Both the position numbers and the translations under genes were made by a program. This document shows positions 10,001-16,928 of a stretch of DNA of 63,568 nucleotides, piece by piece. This stretch comes from Oscillospiraceae bacterium (GTDB lineage: Bacteria; Bacillota; Clostridia; Oscillospirales; Ruminococcaceae), in assembly GCA_016288755.1 (NCBI GenBank), contig JAEELE010000139.1, forward strand, positions 1 through 63,568. Reading direction: 5' to 3'. Below the pieces are notes generated by a model. That model made no database searches, was not told where the DNA came from, and saw only the letters and a list, made by a program, of their open reading frames with translations. Every line of letters begins with the position of its first letter. Position 1 is the first letter of the stretch.

Positions 10001-11671
10001 CCGATGTCGGCAGCCTGCTTTGCGCCGATGCTGTTCAGCGGCGACCTGCTGTATCTCAACGCGCTGCTCTGCTGTGTGCTCTGCTATTTCTTCGCGCTGA
10101 CCTTCGACCGGCAGACCCCGCTGGAATTCTCCTTTGCGGCGCTGCTGCCGCTGATGCTGTTCCTCACGGCGAATTTCGCTGCCGGCGGTCGGCTCCGCGG
10201 GCATTCTGACGCGGCGCTGCTGATCTGGACGGGCATCTCCTTTGCGGTCGCGCTGACGGTCTATTTCACGACGAGACGCCGCTTCCATGCGGTGCGTCAG
10301 ACGCTCTTTGCGCTGTGCTCGGTGCCGCCGCTGCTGGCAGGCTTCTTCGGGCACTGGTATGTCCCGGGCAACCTGCTGTGGGCTGCCCAGCTGCTCTGCG
10401 CCGCATACGCGGTGCTGCTGTGGCTGATGTTCGCGTCGCGCGGCTTCAAACGGGTCTCGACGGGTGCCTTTGCCTGCTCCGTGCTGCTGATCTGCAATAC
10501 GGCGGGCGATGTCGCCGCGCAGAAGGTCTTTGACGGGCATTTCAATTATCCCGCGGGCATGCTCGGCGGTCTCTGGATCATGCTGATGAGCGTTGCGGCG
10601 GCGTTTATCGCAAGGAAGCTGTTCCGCTTTGTCGGCGCCGACGCGATCCCGCGCGTCATGCAGGTGATCACGCCCTGTTCTGCGATGTTCTTCGCGGTCT
10701 GGCTGCTGCGCCTGAACGCGGCAGTCTGGCAGCCGCTCTTCTTCCTCTATGCGCTGGCATTCTGCGTGCTCGGGTGGATCGTCACCAAGCCGACGCAGAT
10801 CGTATTCCCGGCGATTTCGATGATCTCGCTGATCCTTTCACTTGAGGCGCTGCGCAGGCACTTCATGACCACCCGCAACAGCACGGTCGCGGTCGTGATG
10901 TTCGGCTTTGCGGTGCTGACGCTCCTGCTGCCTTATCTCGGCATCGTGGAGCGCGAGGACCGCGCGGACCCCGCACAGAAGCGGCGCTCCTATGTTCTGA
11001 CCGCTGCCGGCGGCTTTGTGCCGGTCTGGACCTACTGTGTTTCGTGGGCTTCGGGCGTGACCGAGGCGCAGCACACATGGCTGCGGTTCTTCGTGCCGGT
11101 GCTGGCGGCGGGCTGGCTGCTGCACTTCACCTTTGAGCAGCACGATGAGCTGCTGCGCCGCAGAATCTTCACGGCGGCGGCGGTCTGCTGCACGGTGGCA
11201 TTCTGGCTCCAGCCGATCTATGAGGTGCAGACGGGCTCCTACTGGGACGGCAAGCTGCATCTGCTGCCGCTGATCGCGTTCGGCGTGGTCATCCGCAGGC
11301 TCTACGGCGCAAAGATCGGCGGGAATTTCCTCTTTGCGATCGGTGTGTATGCGATCCTGCGCATTGCGGGCGCGGCGCTGATGTATGAGCGCTCCGCAGA
11401 CCTTGTGACGATTCTGGTGCTCGGGCTTGCGATCTTCATTGTGTCGTTCTTTGTCAAGCAGAAGAAGTGGTTTTTGCTCGGCGGCGCAACGCTGGTCGGC
11501 ATCGCGGTCTATCTGCGCATGAAGCTGTTTATCGACATCCAGTGGTGGGTCTGGCTGCTGCTCGCGGGCATTTTGCTCATTGTCATCGCGGCTGCGAACG
11601 AGCGGCTGCGTGCGCGCGGCGATTCGCTCAAGGAGCGCGCCGGCAGACTGTGGGAAGACTGGACATGGTAA
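7013..11671 (+). CDS. Giant polytopic membrane protein with N-terminal SHOCT-like segment
   Basis: The 1552-residue product has one N-terminal hydrophobic helix (about residues 2-23), a short charged region and a proline-rich linker. A SHOCT-like helix follows (ELDKIKQLRADGALSEEEFE, about 122-141) with a second Pro/Glu-rich linker. From about residue 250 to the C-terminus dozens of hydrophobic helices follow in pairs, many containing Trp-rich loops. The opening of this part (VLLVRSNW...RLLLLGAGSVLFFGTSSLA) resembles DUF2157 / SCO7613-type multispan proteins, which have no established function. I start the gene at GTG 7013, after GGGAGG and downstream of a strong promoter; the open frame reaches back to 6785 but runs through that promoter. 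It stands alone, closed by a strong terminator. Function unknown; a transporter, sensor or polymer-handling role are all open. Confidence 0.8.
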   Translation: MLQAIGILFAVGWLISPIVLLCILAGRNTKKMKLENALRKLYYSGRATLSELIDAGIDPKTVPREGGAIRVQPPVQTGQLPGPQAQQPPMPGASTQMLPPLAGQTAVPSAVAIAAQRTAAERELDKIKQLRADGALSEEEFETLANVQRMRLAALPPVPVSPAPQSVQLPAEAENPAVSVQPGEDSQKPQPVSVPNTESPAAVSEQTEKTETPVHTPSIGGANHSPLRPAVKEAEFVPEQPRELHISAITAMLSVGVVLIVVAGVLLVRSNWSTMSDFSRLLLLGAGSVLFFGTSSLARRLWHLERTGMAFFTLGAAFLPISIWAAGYFNLLGEGLSGADNPWTAALAFAAFTVIAVIALRMYDQLGWAIGALCGGMLSYLYMAGGLFWDNQRAAMLLAAAIPAVVLSYTVDRLQMRLPEQLSRAILPFTVIYTVAASLAMVSGFTLSAKAVCGLAALLCAAAWLSPVLSGLIGNYAAIPTGLEVLLGFALMLNPLLGRAGDTGRIAQVLTQTEYHALIWIASAAVFAVLILVGAVSEDMQRGFTIGGLVLTGGAVLVETFACLTLYDGYQRSSPVLVIPALLLSALLCTVTVRRDAFGYRPASAAQTWAAAFCSSALLLSGNHISGCRGFLLCGALMLGAFALFRFVRGLHTETADVIFSASAALCGIAAVAHRALPVWHIVLGYSLCALSMAVLWLLAVSRKNGQPLRLVAAFGIAVQLGAVALAAASAQLRNHTDWAMLGWAMLSLCIAALTYFLCIRRENDSVRTLLFWLCTVPPTAAAALCGSLYDGWLFLVHAGTCAALCWVIAAFRGGDRFSQRIFALWWAVILWAGAEATGDRVARVRSDWVVLGWAGISLLLAGLAFWLIHNKDITARRLLFWSAVFPPVIAAVFASFLYRGDLFYAHTGVCLVLCYLLLRTRWTEHPLRYVFAVLTPLIMLVIAAEAYSGRFTAVSDRVALLWTAVSLGTAVSVWLPGSCREDMPCRLLYALCALAPMSAACFAPMLFSGDLLYLNALLCCVLCYFFALTFDRQTPLEFSFAALLPLMLFLTANFAAGGRLRGHSDAALLIWTGISFAVALTVYFTTRRRFHAVRQTLFALCSVPPLLAGFFGHWYVPGNLLWAAQLLCAAYAVLLWLMFASRGFKRVSTGAFACSVLLICNTAGDVAAQKVFDGHFNYPAGMLGGLWIMLMSVAAAFIARKLFRFVGADAIPRVMQVITPCSAMFFAVWLLRLNAAVWQPLFFLYALAFCVLGWIVTKPTQIVFPAISMISLILSLEALRRHFMTTRNSTVAVVMFGFAVLTLLLPYLGIVEREDRADPAQKRRSYVLTAAGGFVPVWTYCVSWASGVTEAQHTWLRFFVPVLAAGWLLHFTFEQHDELLRRRIFTAAAVCCTVAFWLQPIYEVQTGSYWDGKLHLLPLIAFGVVIRRLYGAKIGGNFLFAIGVYAILRIAGAALMYERSADLVTILVLGLAIFIVSFFVKQKKWFLLGGATLVGIAVYLRMKLFIDIQWWVWLLLAGILLIVIAAANERLRARGDSLKERAGRLWEDWTW

Positions 11672-11675
11672 CACA

Positions 11676-11711
11676 AAATCGGAGACCCCGGACTTTCGGG
11701 GTCTCCGATTT
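11676..11711. terminator. Bidirectional rho-independent terminator
   Basis: A perfect 15-bp stem (11676-11690 with 11697-11711) with a 6-base loop sits between two convergent genes. T-rich sequence follows on both strands, so it can end both the giant membrane protein and the beta-helix protein transcripts. Confidence 0.92.
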
Positions 11712-11743
11712 CTGTTTGTGATGCGTTGCTGCGGAATACCGAA

Positions 11744-13288
11744 TTACTGACACAGAACGCTGTCGAGCGTGACGGTATCGGGGTCCAGCGCGCCCTGGCT
11801 GCCGTCGTAATCCCAGATCTCCAGCGCGACGCGGGTGTCGTTCTCCGGCACCTCGACATGGATGACGACCTGCCCGTTTTCATCCGCGGTCATGCTGCCG
11901 AGCCCGACCGTATTCCATTTGCCCGTGCTGCCCGTCGATTCGTTGACCGCCGCCGGGTCCCAGTAGCCCCAGCCCATGTTGAGCGTGCTGCAGGGCTCCG
12001 CCGTCAGCGTGAAGGTCAGTGCTTTGCCGCCGAGCCCGTCGGTCATGCGCCACTTGCCCGCAGCCTCCTTGTCGTATTCGACCGAAATGACCGGCTGTTC
12101 CGCGCTGCCCTGCAAAATGCGCCGTTTCAGCAGCGTCAGGTCGGCGGCGTTTATTTTGCCGTCGCTGTTGAGATCGGCATTTTCCGCGTCGAGATACGGC
12201 ACCTCCTTTGTGATGAGCGCATCGCGCAGCGTGCTGGCGTCCTCGGGCAGCAGCTGCCCGTCGCCGGTCGCGTCGCCCGCGAGCAGAAAGCGCCTGACGC
12301 GCATGACCCTGTTGCCGTTCGAGGTGCATTCAGCGGGCTCGACCGTATTGCGGAAAACCTCTGCCGCGCAGTTCCAGCCCTTGACAACGTAAATATCAGC
12401 GCTGTCGAGAAAGAGCGTATTTCCGTAGATTTTCGTGCCCTGCCCCCAGCCGTCGAGCTGCACGTTCATGTCAAAGGCACAGAGCTGCTTTTCGCAGCCG
12501 TTCCGGTATCCGGTGTTATAGCGCACAATCGCGTCATTGCCCTTGACCTCGACGAAGCTGTCGCCGCCGTTCTCGCCCTGCATGCCTGTGCCGTCGAATG
12601 TGCAGTATTCGACGAGATTGCCGTAGGTGTATTCCTTGATATCGACATGATCTGCGGCGATATTCGGACCGAACCGGCAGCCGCGCACCGTGTTGTAATG
12701 GCACTCAAAGCCGTAGTCGGTCGCGTTTTTGGCACTGCCGATGTAGACCCCCTCGCCGTAGCGCGCCTCGACGGTTCCGGTGTCGTGCACCCAGCAGTTC
12801 TCGACGAGATTATAGCTCGAATCGTCGATGATGTGGATGCCCTCCGAGCCGATGCCGTAAACCTCGCAGCCGGAGATCACGCTGTGCTCGGACTGCGCGA
12901 GAAAAATGCCCTTTGCCGCGTTGGTGATTTTCAGGTCCCGGATCTCCCAGTAGGAGCCGATGATGTTGAGCGCGTATTTTTTCTCCTGCGTCGCGCCGCT
13001 GACCGTCGCGGGGTGCGCAGGGTCCTCGCTTCGGAGGATGATGTGACTGTCCGCGGTGCCGCTTGCCTCCGACCAGAACGCCGCCCATTTGCCGGTCCAC
13101 TTGTCGTTCTGATAGAGCCCCTCGCGCAGAATGATCTCATCGCCCGCCTTCGCGTTTTCGAGCGCGGCGAGCAGCTCCTCGGTGTCGGTGACGAACACCT
13201 GCGTGCTTTCTGCGGTCGCCGGAAATGCCGTACAGACGGTCATTGCGAGCGATGCGGCTGCGGCTGCCGCAAGGGCTTTGTGCTTCAT
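11744..13288 (-). CDS. Secreted right-handed beta-helix protein with internal dockerin (putative polysaccharide lyase or hydrolase)
   Basis: A 514-residue secreted protein beginning MKHKALAAAAAASLAMTVCT, a signal peptide cleaved near residue 27. Residues about 30-330 are a parallel beta-helix with repeated short strands and Asn/Cys ladders (EIRDLKITNAAKGIFLAQ, NLVENCWVHDTG, LVEYCTFDG), as in pectate-lyase-like and other polysaccharide-degrading enzymes. A type I dockerin lies at 338-393 (GDATGDGQLLPED and ADLNSDGKINAAD). A C-terminal beta domain (400-514) follows with W-rich motifs such as MGWGYWDP, plausibly carbohydrate binding. GGGGGA precedes the chosen ATG. The dockerin between two domains is unusual. 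The exact lyase or hydrolase family and substrate cannot be assigned by eye. Confidence 0.85.
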   Translation of the reverse strand: MKHKALAAAAAASLAMTVCTAFPATAESTQVFVTDTEELLAALENAKAGDEIILREGLYQNDKWTGKWAAFWSEASGTADSHIILRSEDPAHPATVSGATQEKKYALNIIGSYWEIRDLKITNAAKGIFLAQSEHSVISGCEVYGIGSEGIHIIDDSSYNLVENCWVHDTGTVEARYGEGVYIGSAKNATDYGFECHYNTVRGCRFGPNIAADHVDIKEYTYGNLVEYCTFDGTGMQGENGGDSFVEVKGNDAIVRYNTGYRNGCEKQLCAFDMNVQLDGWGQGTKIYGNTLFLDSADIYVVKGWNCAAEVFRNTVEPAECTSNGNRVMRVRRFLLAGDATGDGQLLPEDASTLRDALITKEVPYLDAENADLNSDGKINAADLTLLKRRILQGSAEQPVISVEYDKEAAGKWRMTDGLGGKALTFTLTAEPCSTLNMGWGYWDPAAVNESTGSTGKWNTVGLGSMTADENGQVVIHVEVPENDTRVALEIWDYDGSQGALDPDTVTLDSVLCQ

Positions 13289-13341
13289 GTCTATGTCCCC
13301 CTTTTTTGAGAAATGAGAAGTGAGAAATTGTTTCATTGTGT

Positions 13342-13376
13342 GAAAAAAGCACCGCGAAAGGAACTCCCGCGGTGCT
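13342..13376 (-). terminator. Terminator downstream of the flavin-reductase-like gene
   Basis: A 9-bp stem AGCACCGCG/CGCGGTGCT (13348-13356 with 13368-13376) is followed on the minus strand by TTTTTT. It lies only 54 bases before the beta-helix gene, so it could also act as an attenuator for that gene. Confidence 0.75.
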
Positions 13377-13410
13377 GAAATATTGCGGGCTTTGCCCAGA
13401 ATAAAGAATC

Positions 13411-13483
13411 AGAAATGCCTGCGCAGCCGAATCAGCAGCAGAAATGAAGGTGACGGAACAACTCCTCACTCCTCACTTCTCCT
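13411..13483 (-). repeat. Dispersed purine-rich repeat head (copy 3)
   Basis: On the minus strand GAAGTGAGGAGTGAGGAG, then TTGTTCCGTCACCTTCA and a short body containing CTGCTGATT, starting directly after the stop of the gene at 13484. The body matches the copies near 53945-53970 and 63270-63285. Confidence 0.75.
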
Positions 13484-13960
13484 TCACCGCTCTGTGACGC
13501 GCTTGCCGCAGATCTGCTCGGGCACGATCGCAAAGCAGAGCGTGCCGGGTCCCGACTTGCGGATCTCCTCCTCAATATAGGCGTCGTCTGCGGGGAATTT
13601 GGCACAGAGCGCGCGGGAGACCGCGATCATGCGGTCATAATCTTCCACCCACTCGATCCTGCCGAACACCACGACGCTGCGGAAGATCAGCCACCAGTGC
13701 CCGGGGTCGGGCGTGCCGCCGTCGAGCACGGTGAAGCAGACCTTCTCATGCTGCCGCATTGCGTCGATCTTGTGCCCGAATTTCGACCCGTGAAAATAGA
13801 TCTTGCCGTCAGCTTCGCAGTACCAGTGATTCATCGGCACGGCATAGGGATAGCCCTCCGCACCGATGACCGCGAGCGTGCCGCGCTTCTGTGTGCGGAG
13901 AATCTCAAGGCATTCCTCCGGTGAGAGCTGCTGCTTTTTGCGCTTCAGATCGGGGAGCAT
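13484..13960 (-). CDS. Pyridoxamine 5'-phosphate oxidase-like flavin-binding protein (NimA-type)
   Basis: A 158-residue split-barrel flavoprotein. The N-terminal EECLEILRTQKRGTLAVIG and AVPMNHWYCEADGKIYFHGS blocks are typical of the PNPOx-like group that includes 5-nitroimidazole reductases (Nim) and related FMN or F420-type proteins. HKIDAMRQHEKVCFTV and the aromatic W in the GHWWLIFRSVVVFG strand also fit. These cytoplasmic proteins usually bind FMN and reduce small aromatic or nitro compounds. It is followed by a terminator and a repeat. The physiological substrate is unknown, and a link to nitroimidazole resistance is not implied. Confidence 0.8.
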   Translation of the reverse strand: MLPDLKRKKQQLSPEECLEILRTQKRGTLAVIGAEGYPYAVPMNHWYCEADGKIYFHGSKFGHKIDAMRQHEKVCFTVLDGGTPDPGHWWLIFRSVVVFGRIEWVEDYDRMIAVSRALCAKFPADDAYIEEEIRKSGPGTLCFAIVPEQICGKRVTER

Positions 13961-13993
13961 GTGTTCACTTCCTTCGGTAGTCGCCGACCGGGC

Positions 13994-14875
13994 TCAATGG
14001 AATTCCGAATTGGGATTCAGCGTCGCCGGAGACTTCCAGTGAATGCCGTAGTCTGAGCGCAGAATCAGGCGCTTTGCCATCCAGTATTCCTTGCAGAAGT
14101 CGTAATAGCCGCGCTCGTGCTCGAGTGCCTCGTCGATCTTCTCCTCGAGCTCATAGCGGATCGCCAGATACTCCGGCGTCAGCTCGACCGGGTCGGTGAT
14201 GATATCGTCGTTTGCGTCCTGCGCCTCAAAGAGCACTGCGGCAAAGGTCTCGGCGCCGAGGTCCTCCTGCAGCTGCTCGCTCATTTCCTCGGTGACGCCC
14301 CCTGCCGTGTGCAGCGCACAGTTGCAGACGGTGAAGGCGCTGTCGCGCAGATCGAGCAGCTCGCCGTTCTCGAGCACGGTGACCTTCTGGCTCAGCAGCT
14401 GCTTGACGTCTTTGTGCGCACGCATCGCGTAATCGAGCGCCTCGGGCCAGAAGCGCGCGTCTGCGTAGGTGTCGGCGGTGTTCTGGCAATAGCGCAGGCA
14501 GTCGGACCATCTGCCCTCCGCCTCGAGCAGCAGCATGGCATTCACGCAGCTCTCGATCGCCGGGTGCGCGCGCCACGGGTCAAATGCCATCTGGTGGAAT
14601 TGCTGCAGCAGCATGCAGGCATAGAGCTGGTCGACAGCGAGATCGACGGTCGGGTGCGCAGAAAAGGCACTGCTGACGCGCTCGAGCATGCGCTCGCTGA
14701 ACCACACGCCGACGTCTGCGGCGCGCTGGGCATTCAGCAGATTGAGATAATCCATCAGCTCGGTCTGCTTCTCCTGCTCGGAATGACCGGCACTCTGAAG
14801 CACCTGCTCGAGCTGCTCGCCCTTTGTGCGGAGCTCTTCTTTTGTGAGATTTGCTGCGTCCTGAATATAGATCAT
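13994..14875 (-). CDS. Helical cytoplasmic protein of unknown function
   Basis: The 293-residue product has no signal peptide or membrane span and is predicted to be almost wholly alpha-helical. It has repeated 34-38-residue helix pairs (for instance LLLEAEGRWSDCLRYCQNTA and RFWPEALDYAMRAHKDV), which suggest a tetratricopeptide-like array near residues 70-190. I do not recognise a named family. It has its own strong promoter (14944-14972), divergent from the Wzz-like gene, so it is probably a single-gene transcript or co-transcribed with the flavin-reductase-like gene 34 bases downstream. Confidence 0.6.
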   Translation of the reverse strand: MIYIQDAANLTKEELRTKGEQLEQVLQSAGHSEQEKQTELMDYLNLLNAQRAADVGVWFSERMLERVSSAFSAHPTVDLAVDQLYACMLLQQFHQMAFDPWRAHPAIESCVNAMLLLEAEGRWSDCLRYCQNTADTYADARFWPEALDYAMRAHKDVKQLLSQKVTVLENGELLDLRDSAFTVCNCALHTAGGVTEEMSEQLQEDLGAETFAAVLFEAQDANDDIITDPVELTPEYLAIRYELEEKIDEALEHERGYYDFCKEYWMAKRLILRSDYGIHWKSPATLNPNSEFH

Positions 14876-14943
14876 GCGTAAAGCCTCCCTCGCGATTCGC
14901 GGGCTGTCCGGTCGGAGCAGAAGGCAAACCCGCTTTTTCGTAT

Positions 14944-14972
14944 ATCATACCATATTTTTGCGGTCCTGTCAA
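14944..14972 (-). promoter_or_regulatory. Sigma-A promoter for the helical unknown protein
   Basis: On the minus strand consensus TTGACA, 17 bases, TATGAT with TGG in front. The divergent gap 14876-15212 (337 bases) otherwise holds only the opposing promoter and AT-richer leader DNA. Confidence 0.85.
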
Positions 14973-15131
14973 GTAAATTTCAGTTTCTATAACAGAATTG
15001 TGAAGAATTTTTGAAAACAGCCCTTTGGCGGCATTTTCCGTGCTGTTTGGCAGGCAATCAGCATTCTCCGGAGCGCGATTCGCGTTTTTTGTGCAAAAAA
15101 GAGAAAATGCAGTGCGCACCGCGCGATTTGC

Positions 15132-15160
15132 TTGCATCTGTGCCGGAATCGTGTTATACT
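15132..15160 (+). promoter_or_regulatory. Sigma-A promoter for the Wzz-like gene
   Basis: TTGCAT, 17 bases, TATACT with TGT before the -10. It lies 52 bases upstream of the start codon. Confidence 0.8.
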
Positions 15161-15212
15161 GTAAATTAGCTGTGACGCGGAAAACAGCGCAATATGCGTT
15201 CGGAGGTGCCCT

Positions 15213-16757
15213 ATGGCAGAGAAAACAAAGGAAGACCGCAATCTGAATATCACTCTGAAAAATGAGGAGCGGCAGGAGGAGGAGCTGATCGTTTCGTTCC
15301 CGCATATCCTCCGCAAGATGAAAAAATTCTTTCTCCCGTGGCTGCTTGTCTCGATCATCGTCGGCGGCGCAGTCTCCGGCATCAGTATTTTCTTCAGCAC
15401 GACCTCCAGTACGCCGGTCAAGGCGCTGGTCAGCTTCAGCTATTCCGGGATCGAAAAGGGCAAGAACCCCGACGGCACCGATTTTGACGAATACGCACTG
15501 ATCAATCCGCAGGTCATCGACGACGCGCTGATCGCCTGCAATATGGATCGCGCACTGCTCGAGACCGTGCGGCAGGATATCGTGATCGACTGCAAGCTCC
15601 CCACCGACGCGATCGACCGCATCACCGCCTACAAGAGCATTTTTGACAGCGGCAACCAGCAGATCGCCGCGGCGGAAAAGCTGCTCGCGGAGACATGGTA
15701 TCCCACGCAGTTCGAGATCACCTTCCGCTATAAGGAGGCAGGGCTTTCCCGTACCGATGCCGTGCGCCTGATCAATGAGATCCTCGACCAGTACCGCCTG
15801 TTCTTCTACGGCAAGTACGGCTACAACAATCCGCTGGGCAATGCGCTGACCTCCGTGGACTATACGGAGTATGACTATTCCGCAGCGGTCGATATCTTCA
15901 GCACCAACCTCAATTCGCTCAAGCGCTATGTCAACAATCTTGCCAACGATGACAAGACGCACTTCCGCTCCTCCAAAACGGGCTACACCTTCTCCGATCT
16001 GCGCGAGGCCATCAACGCCGTGCAGAGCATCGACCTCTCGCTGATCGACTCCTATCTGCGCGTCAACAATATCGCGAAGAACAAGGAGCGGCTGCAGGCT
16101 TACTATGAATACCGCATCGAGGCGGAGAACCGCTCCCTGACGACCTACGAGGAGAACCTCGCGACGATCAAGGACCTGATCGACAAGTACGAGAAGGATC
16201 AGATCATCATCTTCACCGACGGCACGATCAACACCGAATCGAAGGTCGCCTCGGAGGAGTACGACAGACTGATCAACCGTCAGATCACCGCGCAGAACAA
16301 TGTGTCCGAGTCCAAGCAGCTCATCGCCTACTACAACGACCGCCTGACCGCTCTGCGCAGGAGCAGCGCGGACGGCTCCGCGAAGGTCGAGCGCGTCGAG
16401 AAGGACCTCGAGAACATCGACACGAAGGTCAAGACGCTGATCAAGGTGGTCGAGGATACCGCGACCGACTACTACGAGAATGTCTCGCTGGCAAACGCCT
16501 ACAACATCCTTGTGCCGGCAAATTCCGACGCAAAGACCAGTATCCGCAACGGTCTCAGCAATGTGCTCTTTCCGCTGATCGGTCTGGAGCTCCTGCTGCT
16601 GATGGGCTATATCGGCACAGCATTCTCGCAGGCGGTCTACGAGGACTACAGGAAGCGTCAGACCGCGAGGGAGGCGGCTTCCGGAGCCGCCGCGGCAGCG
16701 CAGCCGGAGCAGGAGCCTGCGACGGAAGCAGAGCCCGAGGATAAGAAGAAAAAATAA
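15213..16757 (+). CDS. Wzz-like polysaccharide chain-length / coiled-coil membrane protein
   Basis: The 514-residue protein has a cytoplasmic N-terminus, a membrane helix near residues 42-64 and a long extracellular region with extended coiled coil (about 200-440: repeated K/E/L heptads such as NKERLQAYYEYRIEAENRSL). A second membrane helix follows near 445-475, then an Ala/Glu-rich cytoplasmic tail. This two-helix hairpin around a coiled coil is the Wzz / capsular chain-length regulator design (polysaccharide co-polymerase). No tyrosine kinase or polysaccharide cluster is adjacent, so the polymer it would regulate is unknown. The start has GGAGG upstream. A hairpin terminator follows directly. 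Confidence 0.7.
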   Translation: MAEKTKEDRNLNITLKNEERQEEELIVSFPHILRKMKKFFLPWLLVSIIVGGAVSGISIFFSTTSSTPVKALVSFSYSGIEKGKNPDGTDFDEYALINPQVIDDALIACNMDRALLETVRQDIVIDCKLPTDAIDRITAYKSIFDSGNQQIAAAEKLLAETWYPTQFEITFRYKEAGLSRTDAVRLINEILDQYRLFFYGKYGYNNPLGNALTSVDYTEYDYSAAVDIFSTNLNSLKRYVNNLANDDKTHFRSSKTGYTFSDLREAINAVQSIDLSLIDSYLRVNNIAKNKERLQAYYEYRIEAENRSLTTYEENLATIKDLIDKYEKDQIIIFTDGTINTESKVASEEYDRLINRQITAQNNVSESKQLIAYYNDRLTALRRSSADGSAKVERVEKDLENIDTKVKTLIKVVEDTATDYYENVSLANAYNILVPANSDAKTSIRNGLSNVLFPLIGLELLLLMGYIGTAFSQAVYEDYRKRQTAREAASGAAAAAQPEQEPATEAEPEDKKKK

Positions 16758-16799
16758 ACCGCACTGCCCGCCGGGATCGTCAGCCGGCGGGCGGTTTTG
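16758..16799 (+). terminator. Terminator of the Wzz-like gene
   Basis: Stem CCCGCCGG/CCGGCGGG (16767-16774 with 16784-16791) is followed by CGGTTTTG, directly after the stop codon. Confidence 0.85.
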
Positions 16800-16847
16800 T
16801 ATTTTCTGCCGATTTTTCCGCCTTTGGCACGAACCGCCTGCAATCGC

Positions 16848-16876
16848 TTGCTTTTTTTCCGCGAAAATGGTATACT
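16848..16876 (+). promoter_or_regulatory. Sigma-A promoter for the recJ operon
   Basis: TTGCTT, 17 bases, TATACT with TGG in front. It is 53 bases upstream of the recJ start. Confidence 0.8.
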
Positions 16877-16928
16877 AGATAGATAAGAGAATTACGATCC
16901 GGCAAATGCCGGGAACGGAGGGTGAGAT

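Noticed and set aside
7664-10540. Open frame of 958 codons on the minus strand, antisense to the giant membrane protein gene
   Set aside because: The translation is extremely rich in Arg, Gln, Glu and His with no domain, as expected for the complement of GC-rich hydrophobic codons. The plus-strand gene has promoter, start site and terminator.
13289-13341. Promoter of the beta-helix gene between the upstream terminator and the start codon
   Set aside because: No -10 or -35 pair could be found in these 53 bases; the gene may depend on readthrough or an unrecognised sigma factor.
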